A DNA stretch of 7,576 nucleotides from Mailhella sp. (GCA_020024815.1 JAHHTE010000097.1:1-7576); one strand, 5' to 3'; shown: positions 1 through 5,900, numbered from the stretch's first letter. Numbers and translations: made by a program. Notes: generated by a model from the letters alone, not told the origin.

Positions 1-90
1 ACTTTTGAAAAAGTTCCCCTCTCAAACTCTCTCCTCAAAACTTTTTAATCCAAAAGCTCTTTTGTATACAAAAGAGCTTTTATTTTTTTA
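1..90 (+). repeat. Two-hairpin terminator repeat, left copy (cut by window edge)
   Basis: Positions 1-90 match the reverse complement of 4940-5029 without gaps, with about ten differences. The copy has a GA/CT-rich part (1-46) containing the short hairpin ACTTTT-GA-AAAAGT, then a perfect 30-base palindrome (52-81) and a T tract. In the right-hand copy the first hairpin extends about 16 bases further, so this copy is probably truncated by the window start. The T tract is on the plus strand, so the element should terminate a plus-strand gene lying left of the window. The 90-222 stretch beyond it holds no gene, only weak A/T inverted repeats (166-179 and 182-207). Confidence 0.8.
52..89 (+). terminator. 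Rho-independent terminator for an off-window gene
   Basis: A perfect palindrome at 52-81 (arms AAAAGCTCTTTTGTA and its complement) is followed by a run of seven T at 83-89. It lies in the left repeat copy and ends transcription arriving from the left. The minus-strand side lacks a T tract, so it is not an obvious terminator for the amidase gene that ends at 223. Confidence 0.75.
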
Positions 91-222
91 CACTACAAAA
101 AATAGTATTACTAACGTATATTTCTAAATTTTATTAAAGAGTATTTATAAGTTAACCTTATTTTAGTATTAGATAATACCATGTTATAATTATATAATGT
201 TATAACACACGATTTATTCTAG

Positions 223-1461
223 TTAATTTTCTGTTATTGTTGCTAATTTTCGTATAGCTTCTTCATAGACCCTTGCGCCCTTAGCTAAATCTTCAGGAGC
301 AGTGTATTCATCAGGTGAATGACTTATACCATCTTTACTTGGCACAAATAACAAACCAGCAGGCACTACATTTGCCATTGCAGCAGCATCATGCGCTGGA
401 CCACTTGGTAACTCCATAAACTCATACCCTAAGTTTTGAGCAGCTTCTTTAAAAGCATTTTGTGCAATTTCAGCCATTTTCACCCCACCACTTGCAGAAA
501 GAGGAGTAATTTCAACTTCTATATTATTTTTCTTAGCAGTATCACGAATAATTTTTTCACATATTTCCCATGATTTTGCTAAAAGTGGTACTTCATAATG
601 ACGAACATCAAAACAAAAAGCACATTCATTAGGTACAACATTTCCAATACCTGGATAACACGCTATCTTACCTACAGTAAAACTTGAACCTTCAGGCAGC
701 ACATTATCTTGATGAGCTTTTTGTAATGCTTGATGACACTCAACAAAACAAACCAAAGGATCACGTCTACCTTCCATTTTACTTGCAGCATGAGCAGAAT
801 GTCCTTTAAATACAACTCGATGAAGAAGCATACCACTTATGGCAGTAACAATACCAATGGCATATTTTTTTTGTTCTAAAAGTTTACCTTGTTCCACATG
901 AACTTCTAAAAAAGCAAAAACATCTTGTGCATTAATTTGTTCATTAACTAAATTTTCTGGGTGCATACCAAATTCTTCAAGCATTTCCCAAGCATTTGTT
1001 TCTTCATTTTTTAAATCTTTTAATTTTTCAGGAGAAACAACACCAGTAATAAGTTTGCTCCCTAAACAAGTTGTTCCAAAATTTGACCCTTCTTCTTCAG
1101 CAAAAGCAATAAATTCTATATTTCTATCTGGTTGAAATCTTTCTTCTTTAAAAGAACGCAACACTTCTAAAGCTGCAAGCATACCATAAGTTCCATCATA
1201 TTTTCCACCATTACGAACAGTATCTAAATGAGAACCTATAATTAAACGTGGCTCTTTTGTTTTTCCTCTATAAAGAGCATGTACATTACCAGCACCATCA
1301 GTCCAAACAGGAATACCAATGCGAGAAAACTCTTTTTCTAACCACAAATGAGCTTTTAAATCCATTTTTGTCCAAGAAATACGAGTTACGCCATGTTCAG
1401 GTGTTTCATTACACTTTGTAGCCAAATCTTCAATAGACGCCATTAATCTTTCTTCATTCAT
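223..1461 (-). CDS. M20-family Zn-dependent amidase (hydantoinase/carbamoylase type)
   Basis: Predicted cytosolic dinuclear metal hydrolase of 412 residues, the usual length for the allantoate amidohydrolase / N-carbamoyl-L-amino-acid hydrolase / beta-ureidopropionase group. Visible motifs in order: GSHLDTV with metal ligand H78, GKYDGTYG with bridging D89, AEEEGSNFG with catalytic E123 and ligand E124, EVHVEQG with H188, the lid-domain GHSAHAA near 220-226, FDVRH with R287, SGPAHDAAAM at 353-362, and GISHSPDEY with H381. The full ligand set suggests an active enzyme. The start at MNEERLMAS is chosen because GAGAGG (1468-1473) lies six bases upstream. The reading frame stays open further upstream, but only through the tRNA gene. 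The exact substrate (allantoate, a carbamoyl amino acid or another ureido/amide compound) cannot be told from sequence. No pathway partner lies next to it. It converges with whatever gene precedes the window. Confidence 0.88.
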   Translation of the reverse strand: MNEERLMASIEDLATKCNETPEHGVTRISWTKMDLKAHLWLEKEFSRIGIPVWTDGAGNVHALYRGKTKEPRLIIGSHLDTVRNGGKYDGTYGMLAALEVLRSFKEERFQPDRNIEFIAFAEEEGSNFGTTCLGSKLITGVVSPEKLKDLKNEETNAWEMLEEFGMHPENLVNEQINAQDVFAFLEVHVEQGKLLEQKKYAIGIVTAISGMLLHRVVFKGHSAHAASKMEGRRDPLVCFVECHQALQKAHQDNVLPEGSSFTVGKIACYPGIGNVVPNECAFCFDVRHYEVPLLAKSWEICEKIIRDTAKKNNIEVEITPLSASGGVKMAEIAQNAFKEAAQNLGYEFMELPSGPAHDAAAMANVVPAGLLFVPSKDGISHSPDEYTAPEDLAKGARVYEEAIRKLATITEN

Positions 1462-1555
1462 GCTAGACCTCTCACATCTAAAAATTATGAGTATGTAAAC
1501 TATGGCATACTTATTACAATAAGGCAAGGGAATAAAAAGATTTTGGAAAATAAAA

Positions 1556-1590
1556 ATTAAAACAAAAAAGGCTACCCAAATGGATAGCCT
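1556..1590 (-). terminator. Rho-independent terminator of tRNA-Leu
   Basis: The inverted repeat AGGCTACCC / GGATAGCCT (1569-1590, one mismatch, AAAT loop) is followed on the minus strand by an almost uninterrupted T tract (1568 down to about 1556). It lies 11 bases past the tRNA CCA end and about 95 bases before the amidase start. It should therefore separate tRNA transcription from the amidase gene. Confidence 0.8.
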
Positions 1591-1600
1591 AAAATATTTG

Positions 1601-1690
1601 TGGTGCCCAGAGCGAGACTTGAACTCGCACAACCGGTAAAGGTCCAGGGATTTTAAGTCCCTTGCGTCTACCAATTCCGCCATCCGGGCA
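1601..1690 (-). tRNA. tRNA-Leu (anticodon UAA)
   Basis: A 90-nucleotide class II tRNA with the 3' CCA encoded (complement of 1601-1603). The acceptor stem TGCCCGG pairs with CTGGGCA (one G-U). The D arm is GCGG-AATTGGTAGA-CGC. The anticodon arm AGGGA-CTTAAAA-TCCCT puts TAA at 1655-1653, followed by A37. A long variable arm is present, and the T arm GCGAG-TTCAAGT-CTCGC is intact. It decodes UUA, a codon used heavily in these A/T-rich genes. It has its own promoter and terminator. Confidence 0.97.
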
Positions 1691-1705
1691 TTCAACACAA
1701 AAACG

Positions 1706-1734
1706 GTTATACATAGAATATTAAGCTTTGTCAA
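1706..1734 (-). promoter_or_regulatory. Consensus sigma70 promoter of tRNA-Leu
   Basis: On the minus strand a perfect -35 TTGACA (complement of 1729-1734), a 17-base spacer and a -10 TATAAC (complement of 1706-1711) lie 15 bases before the tRNA 5' end. Near-consensus strength is typical of stable RNA genes. Confidence 0.85.
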
Positions 1735-1790
1735 AGGAAATTTTTAAAATTTTTATTTTTCTTTTTTCTCTTTTATTTTCAAGCATTTTC

Positions 1791-1819
1791 TTGACTTTAT
1801 TTTATTGTAGCAATAGAAT
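1791..1819 (+). promoter_or_regulatory. Near-consensus sigma70 promoter of the peroxiredoxin gene
   Basis: TTGACT (1791-1796), a 17-base spacer and TAGAAT (1814-1819) place the transcription start near 1826, about 27 bases before the ATG. The match to TTGACA/TATAAT is five of six in each hexamer, suggesting strong expression. I see no clear operator for PerR or OxyR. Confidence 0.75.
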
Positions 1820-1852
1820 AAACAATAAAAATTACTAATAAGGAGTAACAAA

Positions 1853-2443
1853 ATGCTTGTAAAAGTACAACAACCTGCACCTGATTTTACATTAAAAGCT
1901 TATAAAAACGGCACTTTTTCATCTGTAAAACTTTCTGATTATAAAGGCAAATGGGTAATGCTTTTCTTTTACCCTGGTGATTTTACCTTTGTTTGAACAA
2001 CCGAAATTTCAGCAGTTGCTGAATATAATGACAAATTCCAAGAATTAGGCGTAGAAGTACTTACCATTAGCACTGACAGTATGTTTGTGCATAAAGTTTG
2101 GGAAGAAAAAGAAATCAAATTAATGACACAAAAAAATATGCCTTTCCCAATGCTCTCTGACCTTGGTGGATCAATTGGTAGACTCTATAATGTTTATGAT
2201 GAAGAAATGTGCATGAACTTACGTGGAACTTTCCTTATTGACCCAAATGGAGTTCTCCAATCAGCTGATATTTTAGCAGCTGGTGTTGGCCGTAATCTTG
2301 ATGAAATTCTTAGAAGAATTACTGCGATACAACATACTCAATGCACAAATGAAGTTACTCCTGTAAACTGGTCTAAAGGTAAACAAACCCTTATTCCATC
2401 TCCTTCACTTGTTGGCAATGTTTGCAACACTTGGAAGAAATAA
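1853..2443 (+). CDS. Selenocysteine-containing peroxiredoxin (AhpC/Prx1-like), UGA read through
   Basis: Thiol/selenol peroxidase of 196 residues, expected to reduce hydrogen peroxide or organic peroxides in the cytosol. The start ATG at 1853 has AAGGAG (1840-1845) seven bases upstream and a strong promoter. Codon 48 (1994-1996) is TGA, and the frame continues intact to TAA at 2443. The TGA sits exactly at the peroxidatic residue of the universal PxxxTxxC motif: P41, T45 and Sec48 in YPGDFTFV-U-TTE. The rest is a complete peroxiredoxin: VLTISTDS at 69-76, FPMLSD at 98-103, the catalytic Arg R124 in MNLRGTF, and FLIDPNG at 127-133. The position of the usual resolving cysteine (VCPxxW) reads V-T169-P-V-N-W. 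Other cysteines are C120, C164 and C191, so a resolving role for C164 or C191, or a one-selenol mechanism, is possible. The gene appears monocistronic. The selenocysteine reading rests on position, reading-frame integrity and the adjacent stem-loop. Selenocysteine synthesis and insertion genes (selA/B/C/D) are not in the window. Confidence 0.92.
1994..2024 (+). promoter_or_regulatory. UGA(Sec) codon and candidate bacterial SECIS hairpin
   Basis: The TGA at 1994-1996 is followed by the inverted repeat TTCAGCA / TGCTGAA (2008-2014 and 2017-2023). As RNA this gives a six-base-pair stem with apical loop AGUU. The loop G at 2015 is 19 bases after the UGA. A short stem with a loop G about 16-37 bases downstream of UGA, inside the coding region, is what SelB recognises in bacteria. 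The lower part, nearer the UGA, pairs poorly. Confidence 0.75.
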
Positions 2444-2454
2444 TAAAAAAAATT

Positions 2455-2484
2455 AAGGGAAGTCAAAAACTTCCCTTTTTTTTT
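2455..2484 (+). terminator. Rho-independent terminator of the peroxiredoxin gene
   Basis: Nine-base-pair stem AAGGGAAGT / ACTTCCCTT with a five-base CAAAA loop, running straight into a T tract to 2484, just after the TAA at 2441-2443. It makes the peroxiredoxin a single-gene transcript separate from cobT. Confidence 0.9.
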
Positions 2485-2566
2485 GCATAAAAATACATTA
2501 TATAAAAAAAAGTTAATATACTGTTATAAATTTTCTTTATTTATCAAATAAAACTAAGGTATTTTT

Positions 2567-3643
2567 ATGTTCCAAAATTTAGCCCAACTTTTATCACAAA
2601 TAACTCCCATTGACCCTATTTACCTTAAAAAAGCACAAAAACATCTTGATAATCTTACAAAACCTGTTGGTAGTCTTGGACGTTTAGAAGAATTTGCAGT
2701 CAAACTTTTTGCCATTTATCAAGGTAAATTTCCTATCCAAATTGATCCTGCTTTGCATATTTTAGCAGCTGGAGATCATGGTGTATGTATAGAAGGTGTT
2801 GCTCAAAATCCTCAAGAAGTAACGCATTTAATGATTTTAAATATTCTTAAGGGTGGTGCTGGTATTAGCGTATTAGCTAAACAGTATAATATGGATATGG
2901 TTCTTCTTGATGCTGGCCATAAAGGGATATGCCCAAAAGATCCCCGTGCAAGAAAAATTAATACTCTTGAAGAAACAGGAAATATTGCTAAAGAAAATGC
3001 CATGAGCCTTGAACTTTGCGAAAAACTTATTCTTGAAGGTGCAAATACAGTCTATAATGCAAGCCAAAAAGGGTATCACATCTTTTCAATTGGAGAAATG
3101 GGAATAGGCAATACAACCCCAGCAACAGCCCTTTTTGCAAAATATTTTAATCTTGACCCTGCTAAGATTACAGGACCAGGAGCAGGACTTAATGCTGAAC
3201 GAGTTTTACATAAAGCCAAAATTATTCAACAAGCAATAGAAAGACATAATGAACAAAAAGAAGATTCTGCTTTAGCAATTTTAGCTTCTTTAGGTGGCTT
3301 TGAAATTGCAACACTTTGTGGTGTCGTCTTGGGAGCAGCTGCATTAAAATATCCTGTAATAATTGATGGATTTATTTCTACATCAGCCTATGCTGCTGCA
3401 TACTGTATACATAATGCAGTAAAAGATTACGCATTTTTAAGCCATGCCTCTGCTGAACCAGGTTATCAAACAATTATTGAAAAATTACAAAAAAAACCTA
3501 TGCTTGATTTATCTATGCGTTTAGGTGAAGGAACAGGATCAGCATTAGCTTTAGGTTTATTGCGTTCTGCTCAAACTATTTATAATGAAATGGCAACATT
3601 TGCAGATGCTCATATTGAAACAGATACATATCATACAAAATAA
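2567..3643 (+). CDS. cobT: Nicotinate-nucleotide:dimethylbenzimidazole phosphoribosyltransferase
   Basis: CobT transfers phosphoribose from nicotinate mononucleotide to the cobalamin lower-ligand base, giving the alpha-ribazole phosphate used in nucleotide-loop assembly. At 358 residues it has the usual length. Diagnostic motifs are visible: TKPVGSLGRLE at 31-41, LAAGDHGV at 67-73, GGAGISVL at 96-103, GEMGIGNTT at 176-184 (active-site E177), GPGAGL at 203-208, IIDGFISTSAYAA near 265-277, HASAEPGY at 293-300, and RLGEGTGSALAL at 318-329. E321 there matches the catalytic Glu (Glu317) of the Salmonella enzyme. The start is supported by AAGG (2556-2559) seven bases before the ATG. The 82 bases between the previous terminator and this gene are too short for a cobalamin riboswitch, and none is seen. 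No other cobalamin gene is in the window, so it stands apart from any cob cluster. Confidence 0.97.
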   Translation: MFQNLAQLLSQITPIDPIYLKKAQKHLDNLTKPVGSLGRLEEFAVKLFAIYQGKFPIQIDPALHILAAGDHGVCIEGVAQNPQEVTHLMILNILKGGAGISVLAKQYNMDMVLLDAGHKGICPKDPRARKINTLEETGNIAKENAMSLELCEKLILEGANTVYNASQKGYHIFSIGEMGIGNTTPATALFAKYFNLDPAKITGPGAGLNAERVLHKAKIIQQAIERHNEQKEDSALAILASLGGFEIATLCGVVLGAAALKYPVIIDGFISTSAYAAAYCIHNAVKDYAFLSHASAEPGYQTIIEKLQKKPMLDLSMRLGEGTGSALALGLLRSAQTIYNEMATFADAHIETDTYHTK

Positions 3644-3652
3644 CATACTGAT

Positions 3653-3688
3653 ATAATAATAAAAAACATTATTATTTTCTCTTATAAT
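3653..3688 (+). promoter_or_regulatory. Weak A/T hairpin plus TATAAT box before the ABC ATPase gene
   Basis: An all-A/T inverted repeat ATAATAAT / ATTATTAT (3653-3660 and 3668-3675) follows cobT and precedes a short T-rich stretch, so it could be a weak terminator. TATAAT (3683-3688) is a perfect -10 box, but no convincing -35 lies at the right distance. A start from it would fall near 3695, only a few bases before the ATG at 3699, giving an almost leaderless mRNA. Confidence 0.4.
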
Positions 3689-3698
3689 ACATACGTTT

Positions 3699-4631
3699 AT
3701 GAATATTCTTGAATTACAAAATATAAGCAAAACATATTCCATAAAAACTGGTTTTGCACAAAAAACAGATTTTTATGCTGTGCAAAATATCAATTTTTCT
3801 TTGCAAAAAGGAATGTGTCTTGGAATAGTTGGTGAGTCTGGCTGTGGTAAATCTACACTTGCAAAAATGATTGTAGGTTTACTCAATCCAAATTCAGGAA
3901 AAATTTTATATAAAGAGCAAAATATTTCTTCTTTTTTATTTCAACCAAATGCTATTCAAATGGTATTTCAAGATCCTTTTTCTTCTTTAAACCCTAGACA
4001 ATGCATTGGAAAAAGCATTAGTGAGCCACTTCTTTTGACAAAACAATTTTCTAAAAAAGAAGTAAAAGAAAAAACTCTTGCTATGTTACAAGAAGTAGGA
4101 CTTAACCAAGAACATTTTCACCGTTTTCCCCATGAATTTTCAGGAGGACAAAGACAACGAATAGCTATTGCAAGAGCTATTATCACAAAACCTGAATTAC
4201 TTATTTGTGATGAACCAGTTTCAGCATTAGATGCTTCACATCAATCACAAATTCTTAATTTATTATTAGATTTAAAAGAAAAATACCAACTTAGTTATGT
4301 TTTTATTTCTCATAATTTACAAGTTGTTTCTTTTATGTGTGATGAAATTGCTGTAATGTATGCTGGTGAAATTATTGAACAAGCCTCAAAATCAGAACTT
4401 TTTCAAAATCCCAAACACCCGTATACAAAAGCTCTTATCTCTTCTGCTCCACAAATAGGAAAAAAAGAAAATACTACTCCATTACAAGGTGAACCTCCGC
4501 GTTTAACTGCAATACATACAGCATGCTCTTTTGCTAGTCGTTGTCCTTATGTTATGGAAATTTGTAAACAACAAAAACCACAAAAAAAACAAGAAAAACA
4601 ACATAGTATTTCTTGTCATCTTTACCAATAG
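3699..4631 (+). CDS. Peptide/nickel-type ABC transporter ATP-binding protein (DppF/OppF family)
   Basis: ATPase subunit of 310 residues that would energise import of di- or oligopeptides, nickel complexes or similar solutes at the inner membrane. Walker A GESGCGKST is at 45-53, the Q-loop Q91 sits in MVFQDPFSSLNPR, the signature is FSGGQRQR at 147-154, Walker B LLICDEP at 167-173 (D171, E172), and the H-loop is H205. The C-terminal oligo_HPY extension follows: HPYTKALISS at 240-249, GEPPR at 264-268, and cysteines C276, C282, C289 and C306 in the CxF..RCP...C pattern. Those cysteines are linked to iron-sulfur binding in some family members. The DppF/OppF/NikE assignment rests on this extension and the FQDPFSSLNPR loop. 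No DppD, permease or binding-protein gene lies beside it, so its partners must be elsewhere. No Shine-Dalgarno sequence precedes the ATG, yet the N-terminus aligns well with the family. The next gene starts nine bases after its stop. Confidence 0.9.
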   Translation: MNILELQNISKTYSIKTGFAQKTDFYAVQNINFSLQKGMCLGIVGESGCGKSTLAKMIVGLLNPNSGKILYKEQNISSFLFQPNAIQMVFQDPFSSLNPRQCIGKSISEPLLLTKQFSKKEVKEKTLAMLQEVGLNQEHFHRFPHEFSGGQRQRIAIARAIITKPELLICDEPVSALDASHQSQILNLLLDLKEKYQLSYVFISHNLQVVSFMCDEIAVMYAGEIIEQASKSELFQNPKHPYTKALISSAPQIGKKENTTPLQGEPPRLTAIHTACSFASRCPYVMEICKQQKPQKKQEKQHSISCHLYQ

Positions 4632-4640
4632 AGAGGATTT

Positions 4641-4844
4641 ATGTTTTTTACAGCTAAAAGAGAGGCACAAACAACATTAGATTGTCCACTTTGCAAACAA
4701 AAATTACTTATAAAAAGAACTTGCCATGAAGCGTATATGTTTTGCCCTACATGTCAAAAAAGTTTTCCTTTACAGGATTTTATCCCACAAATGGACGAGG
4801 CTATGGAAGAATTTTTGGAAAATTTATATACCAATAGAATATAA
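4641..4844 (+). CDS. Small dual-CXXC zinc-ribbon-like protein, function unknown
   Basis: A 67-residue protein with two CXXC knuckles, C15-P-L-C18 and C35-P-T-C38, plus an intervening C28. This is a rubredoxin/zinc-ribbon-like arrangement probably binding one zinc. The C-terminal part (about 46-67) is acidic and likely helical (MDEAMEEFLENLY) and ends in NRI. GAGAGG (4631-4636) overlaps the stop of the upstream ATPase gene, with the ATG four bases further, so the two genes are almost certainly co-transcribed. The layout recalls the 'dual CXXC motif small (seleno)protein' annotations seen in sulfate reducers. That comparison is from memory and uncertain. All key positions here are Cys, with no in-frame TGA. 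A real gene is supported by the ribosome binding site, cysteine pattern and operon position. Its role in transport or regulation is not evident. Confidence 0.8.
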   Translation: MFFTAKREAQTTLDCPLCKQKLLIKRTCHEAYMFCPTCQKSFPLQDFIPQMDEAMEEFLENLYTNRI

Positions 4845-4847
4845 CTA

Positions 4848-4883
4848 ATTATTATACCGTCTAGAATAATCAAACATTTTTTT
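4848..4883 (+). terminator. Possible weak terminator after the zinc-ribbon gene
   Basis: ATTATT-a-TA / TA-g-AATAAT (4848-4856 and 4862-4870) can form an eight-pair A/T stem with one mismatch and a CCGTC loop. A run of seven T begins six bases later (4877-4883). It lies directly after the stop at 4844. The low GC content and the gap before the T tract make it weak. The remaining bases to 4939 hold nothing recognisable. Confidence 0.4.
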
Positions 4884-4939
4884 GTGATAATCTATTTAAA
4901 ATTACCCTAAAGAATTTAATAACCAACCTATTTTTATGA

Positions 4940-5045
4940 TAAAAAAACAAAATCTCTTTTGTACGCAAAAGAGATTTTAAAATAAAAAGTTTTGAGGGGA
5001 GAGTTTGAGAGGGAAACTTTTTCAAAAGTTCTCCTCTCAAAAAAA
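4940..5045 (-). repeat. Two-hairpin terminator repeat, right copy (inverted)
   Basis: Bases 4940-5029 are the reverse-complement counterpart of positions 1-90, and this copy continues to about 5045. It begins (in minus-strand order) with a long imperfect hairpin, 18-base arms at 5024-5041 and 5004-5021 with two mismatches and a TC loop. A linker follows, then the palindrome at 4949-4978. It starts about 17 bases after the znuB stop at 5062, so it forms the 3' untranslated region of the metal-transport operon. Similar A/T-plus-GAGAGG hairpins recur between genes in Desulfovibrio-type genomes as far as I recall. The two copies here show it is dispersed. Confidence 0.85.
4942..4978 (-). terminator. 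Rho-independent terminator of the znu operon
   Basis: Thirteen-base arms AAAATCTCTTTTG / CAAAAGAGATTTT with a TACG loop (4949-4978). On the minus strand they are followed by TTG and a run of seven T. It lies about 85 bases after the znuB stop. The plus-strand side is followed by AAAATAAAAAG rather than T, so its main direction is minus. Confidence 0.8.
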
Positions 5046-5061
5046 ACATTATCTTAAAAAA

Positions 5062-5868
5062 CTATCCCATAAGTTTTTTTCGTAAAAGTAAAAGGCTATA
5101 AATACAAAAAGCAAAAACAACAATGCTAGCACCAGAAGAAACATTTAAATGATACGATAGCCAAAGCCCACAAAAACTAAAAATAAAAGAAAAAAGAATT
5201 GAAAGTAATAAACGCCCTGTAAAAGATTTACTACATAAACTTGCACTTGCAGCAGGAGCTGAAAGCAAAGCTAAAACTAAAATAATACCAGCAACACGAA
5301 TAAGCAAAATAATGCTTAATGTAACAAGTAAATATAAAAAATAATGATAAAAATTTACTGCAAGACCTTGCAATCTTGCAAAATCTTCATCAAATAAAAA
5401 TAATTGCCAATCTTTATAAAAAAGAACAAGACTTAATCCTATAATAACAGTAAGTACTGCCATTAAAATTAAATCTTCCCAAGATACAAATAAAATATTA
5501 CCAAATAAATATGATTCAATATTCGGCGTATATCCTGGAATTAATCCAATAAAAATAATACCTAATGCCATACCCAAAGCCCAAAATAAAGCAATAAAAA
5601 TATCATTAGGTATAGTTGATTTTCTATTTAAAATTGCAATAAACAACGCACAACAAAGAGTAAAACCTAAAGCTCCCAATGTTGGATTAAAAGAAAAAAA
5701 ATAAGCAAGCCCAATTCCACCATATGCCGTATGTGCAAGTCCACCACTTATCATTAACATTTTTTTTTCAATAATAAGGTTGCTCATAATGCCACAAACA
5801 ATACTACTTAATATAATAATAACAAAAGCATATTGTAAAAATTGATATTCTAAAATTGCATTAAACAT
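5062..5868 (-). CDS. znuB: Metal ABC transporter permease (ZnuB/MntB family)
   Basis: Inner-membrane permease of 268 residues that would form the zinc (or manganese/iron) channel together with the ATPase encoded just upstream. It is highly hydrophobic, with roughly seven or eight membrane segments (for example about 11-32, 45-60, 64-80, 91-111, 131-150, 174-203 and 220-262). Family features include SGGLAHTAYGGIGLA at 41-55 (the family's S-H-x-G loop), ESYLFGNIL at 118-126, DEDFARLQGL at 160-169, and RVAGIILVLALLSAPAA at 191-207. The ATG has AAAGGA (complement of 5877-5882) eight bases upstream and lies 32 bases after the znuC stop. It is the last gene of the operon. The exact metal cannot be fixed from the permease. 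Confidence 0.92.
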   Translation of the reverse strand: MFNAILEYQFLQYAFVIIILSSIVCGIMSNLIIEKKMLMISGGLAHTAYGGIGLAYFFSFNPTLGALGFTLCCALFIAILNRKSTIPNDIFIALFWALGMALGIIFIGLIPGYTPNIESYLFGNILFVSWEDLILMAVLTVIIGLSLVLFYKDWQLFLFDEDFARLQGLAVNFYHYFLYLLVTLSIILLIRVAGIILVLALLSAPAASASLCSKSFTGRLLLSILFSFIFSFCGLWLSYHLNVSSGASIVVFAFCIYSLLLLRKKLMG

Positions 5869-5900
5869 AAAAATTTTCCTTTACTAATCATAACTAAATA

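Noticed and set aside
166..207. Small A/T palindromes (GTATTA-GA-TAATAC and TGTTATAA/TTATAACA) as an operator or amidase terminator
   Set aside because: They are short, purely A/T-rich, lack a following T tract on the minus strand, and fit chance expectation at this base composition.
1462..1734. A 91-residue N-terminal extension of the amidase frame up to 1734
   Set aside because: It translates straight through tRNA-Leu (giving the familiar MAELVDARDLKS string) and its terminator. The Shine-Dalgarno-supported start at 1461 gives the family's normal length.
1853..2443. Peroxiredoxin as a pseudogene broken by a nonsense mutation, or as a 120-residue protein starting at 2081
   Set aside because: The stop is TGA at exactly the catalytic Cys codon, both halves are fully conserved in one frame, promoter, ribosome site and terminator are intact, and a SECIS-like stem follows. 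The ATG at 2081 has no ribosome binding site and lacks half the fold.
2485..2566. Cobalamin riboswitch upstream of cobT
   Set aside because: Only 82 A/T-rich bases separate the preceding terminator from the start codon. No B12-box-like sequence or structured region is present.
2812..3079. Minus-strand ORFs of 63 and 68 codons inside cobT
   Set aside because: They lie antisense within strongly conserved CobT sequence, and their translations look like ordinary shadow frames with no recognisable motif.
3557..3742. Minus-strand 61-codon ORF spanning the cobT-ATPase junction
   Set aside because: It is antisense to two real genes, Cys/Ile/Phe-rich from A/T-rich codons, and has no motif.
1..5045. 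The two inverted repeat copies as ends of a transposon or genomic island
   Set aside because: The copies sit at gene 3' ends as terminators. The interval holds housekeeping genes and a tRNA, there is no transposase or integrase, and no target-site duplication is apparent.
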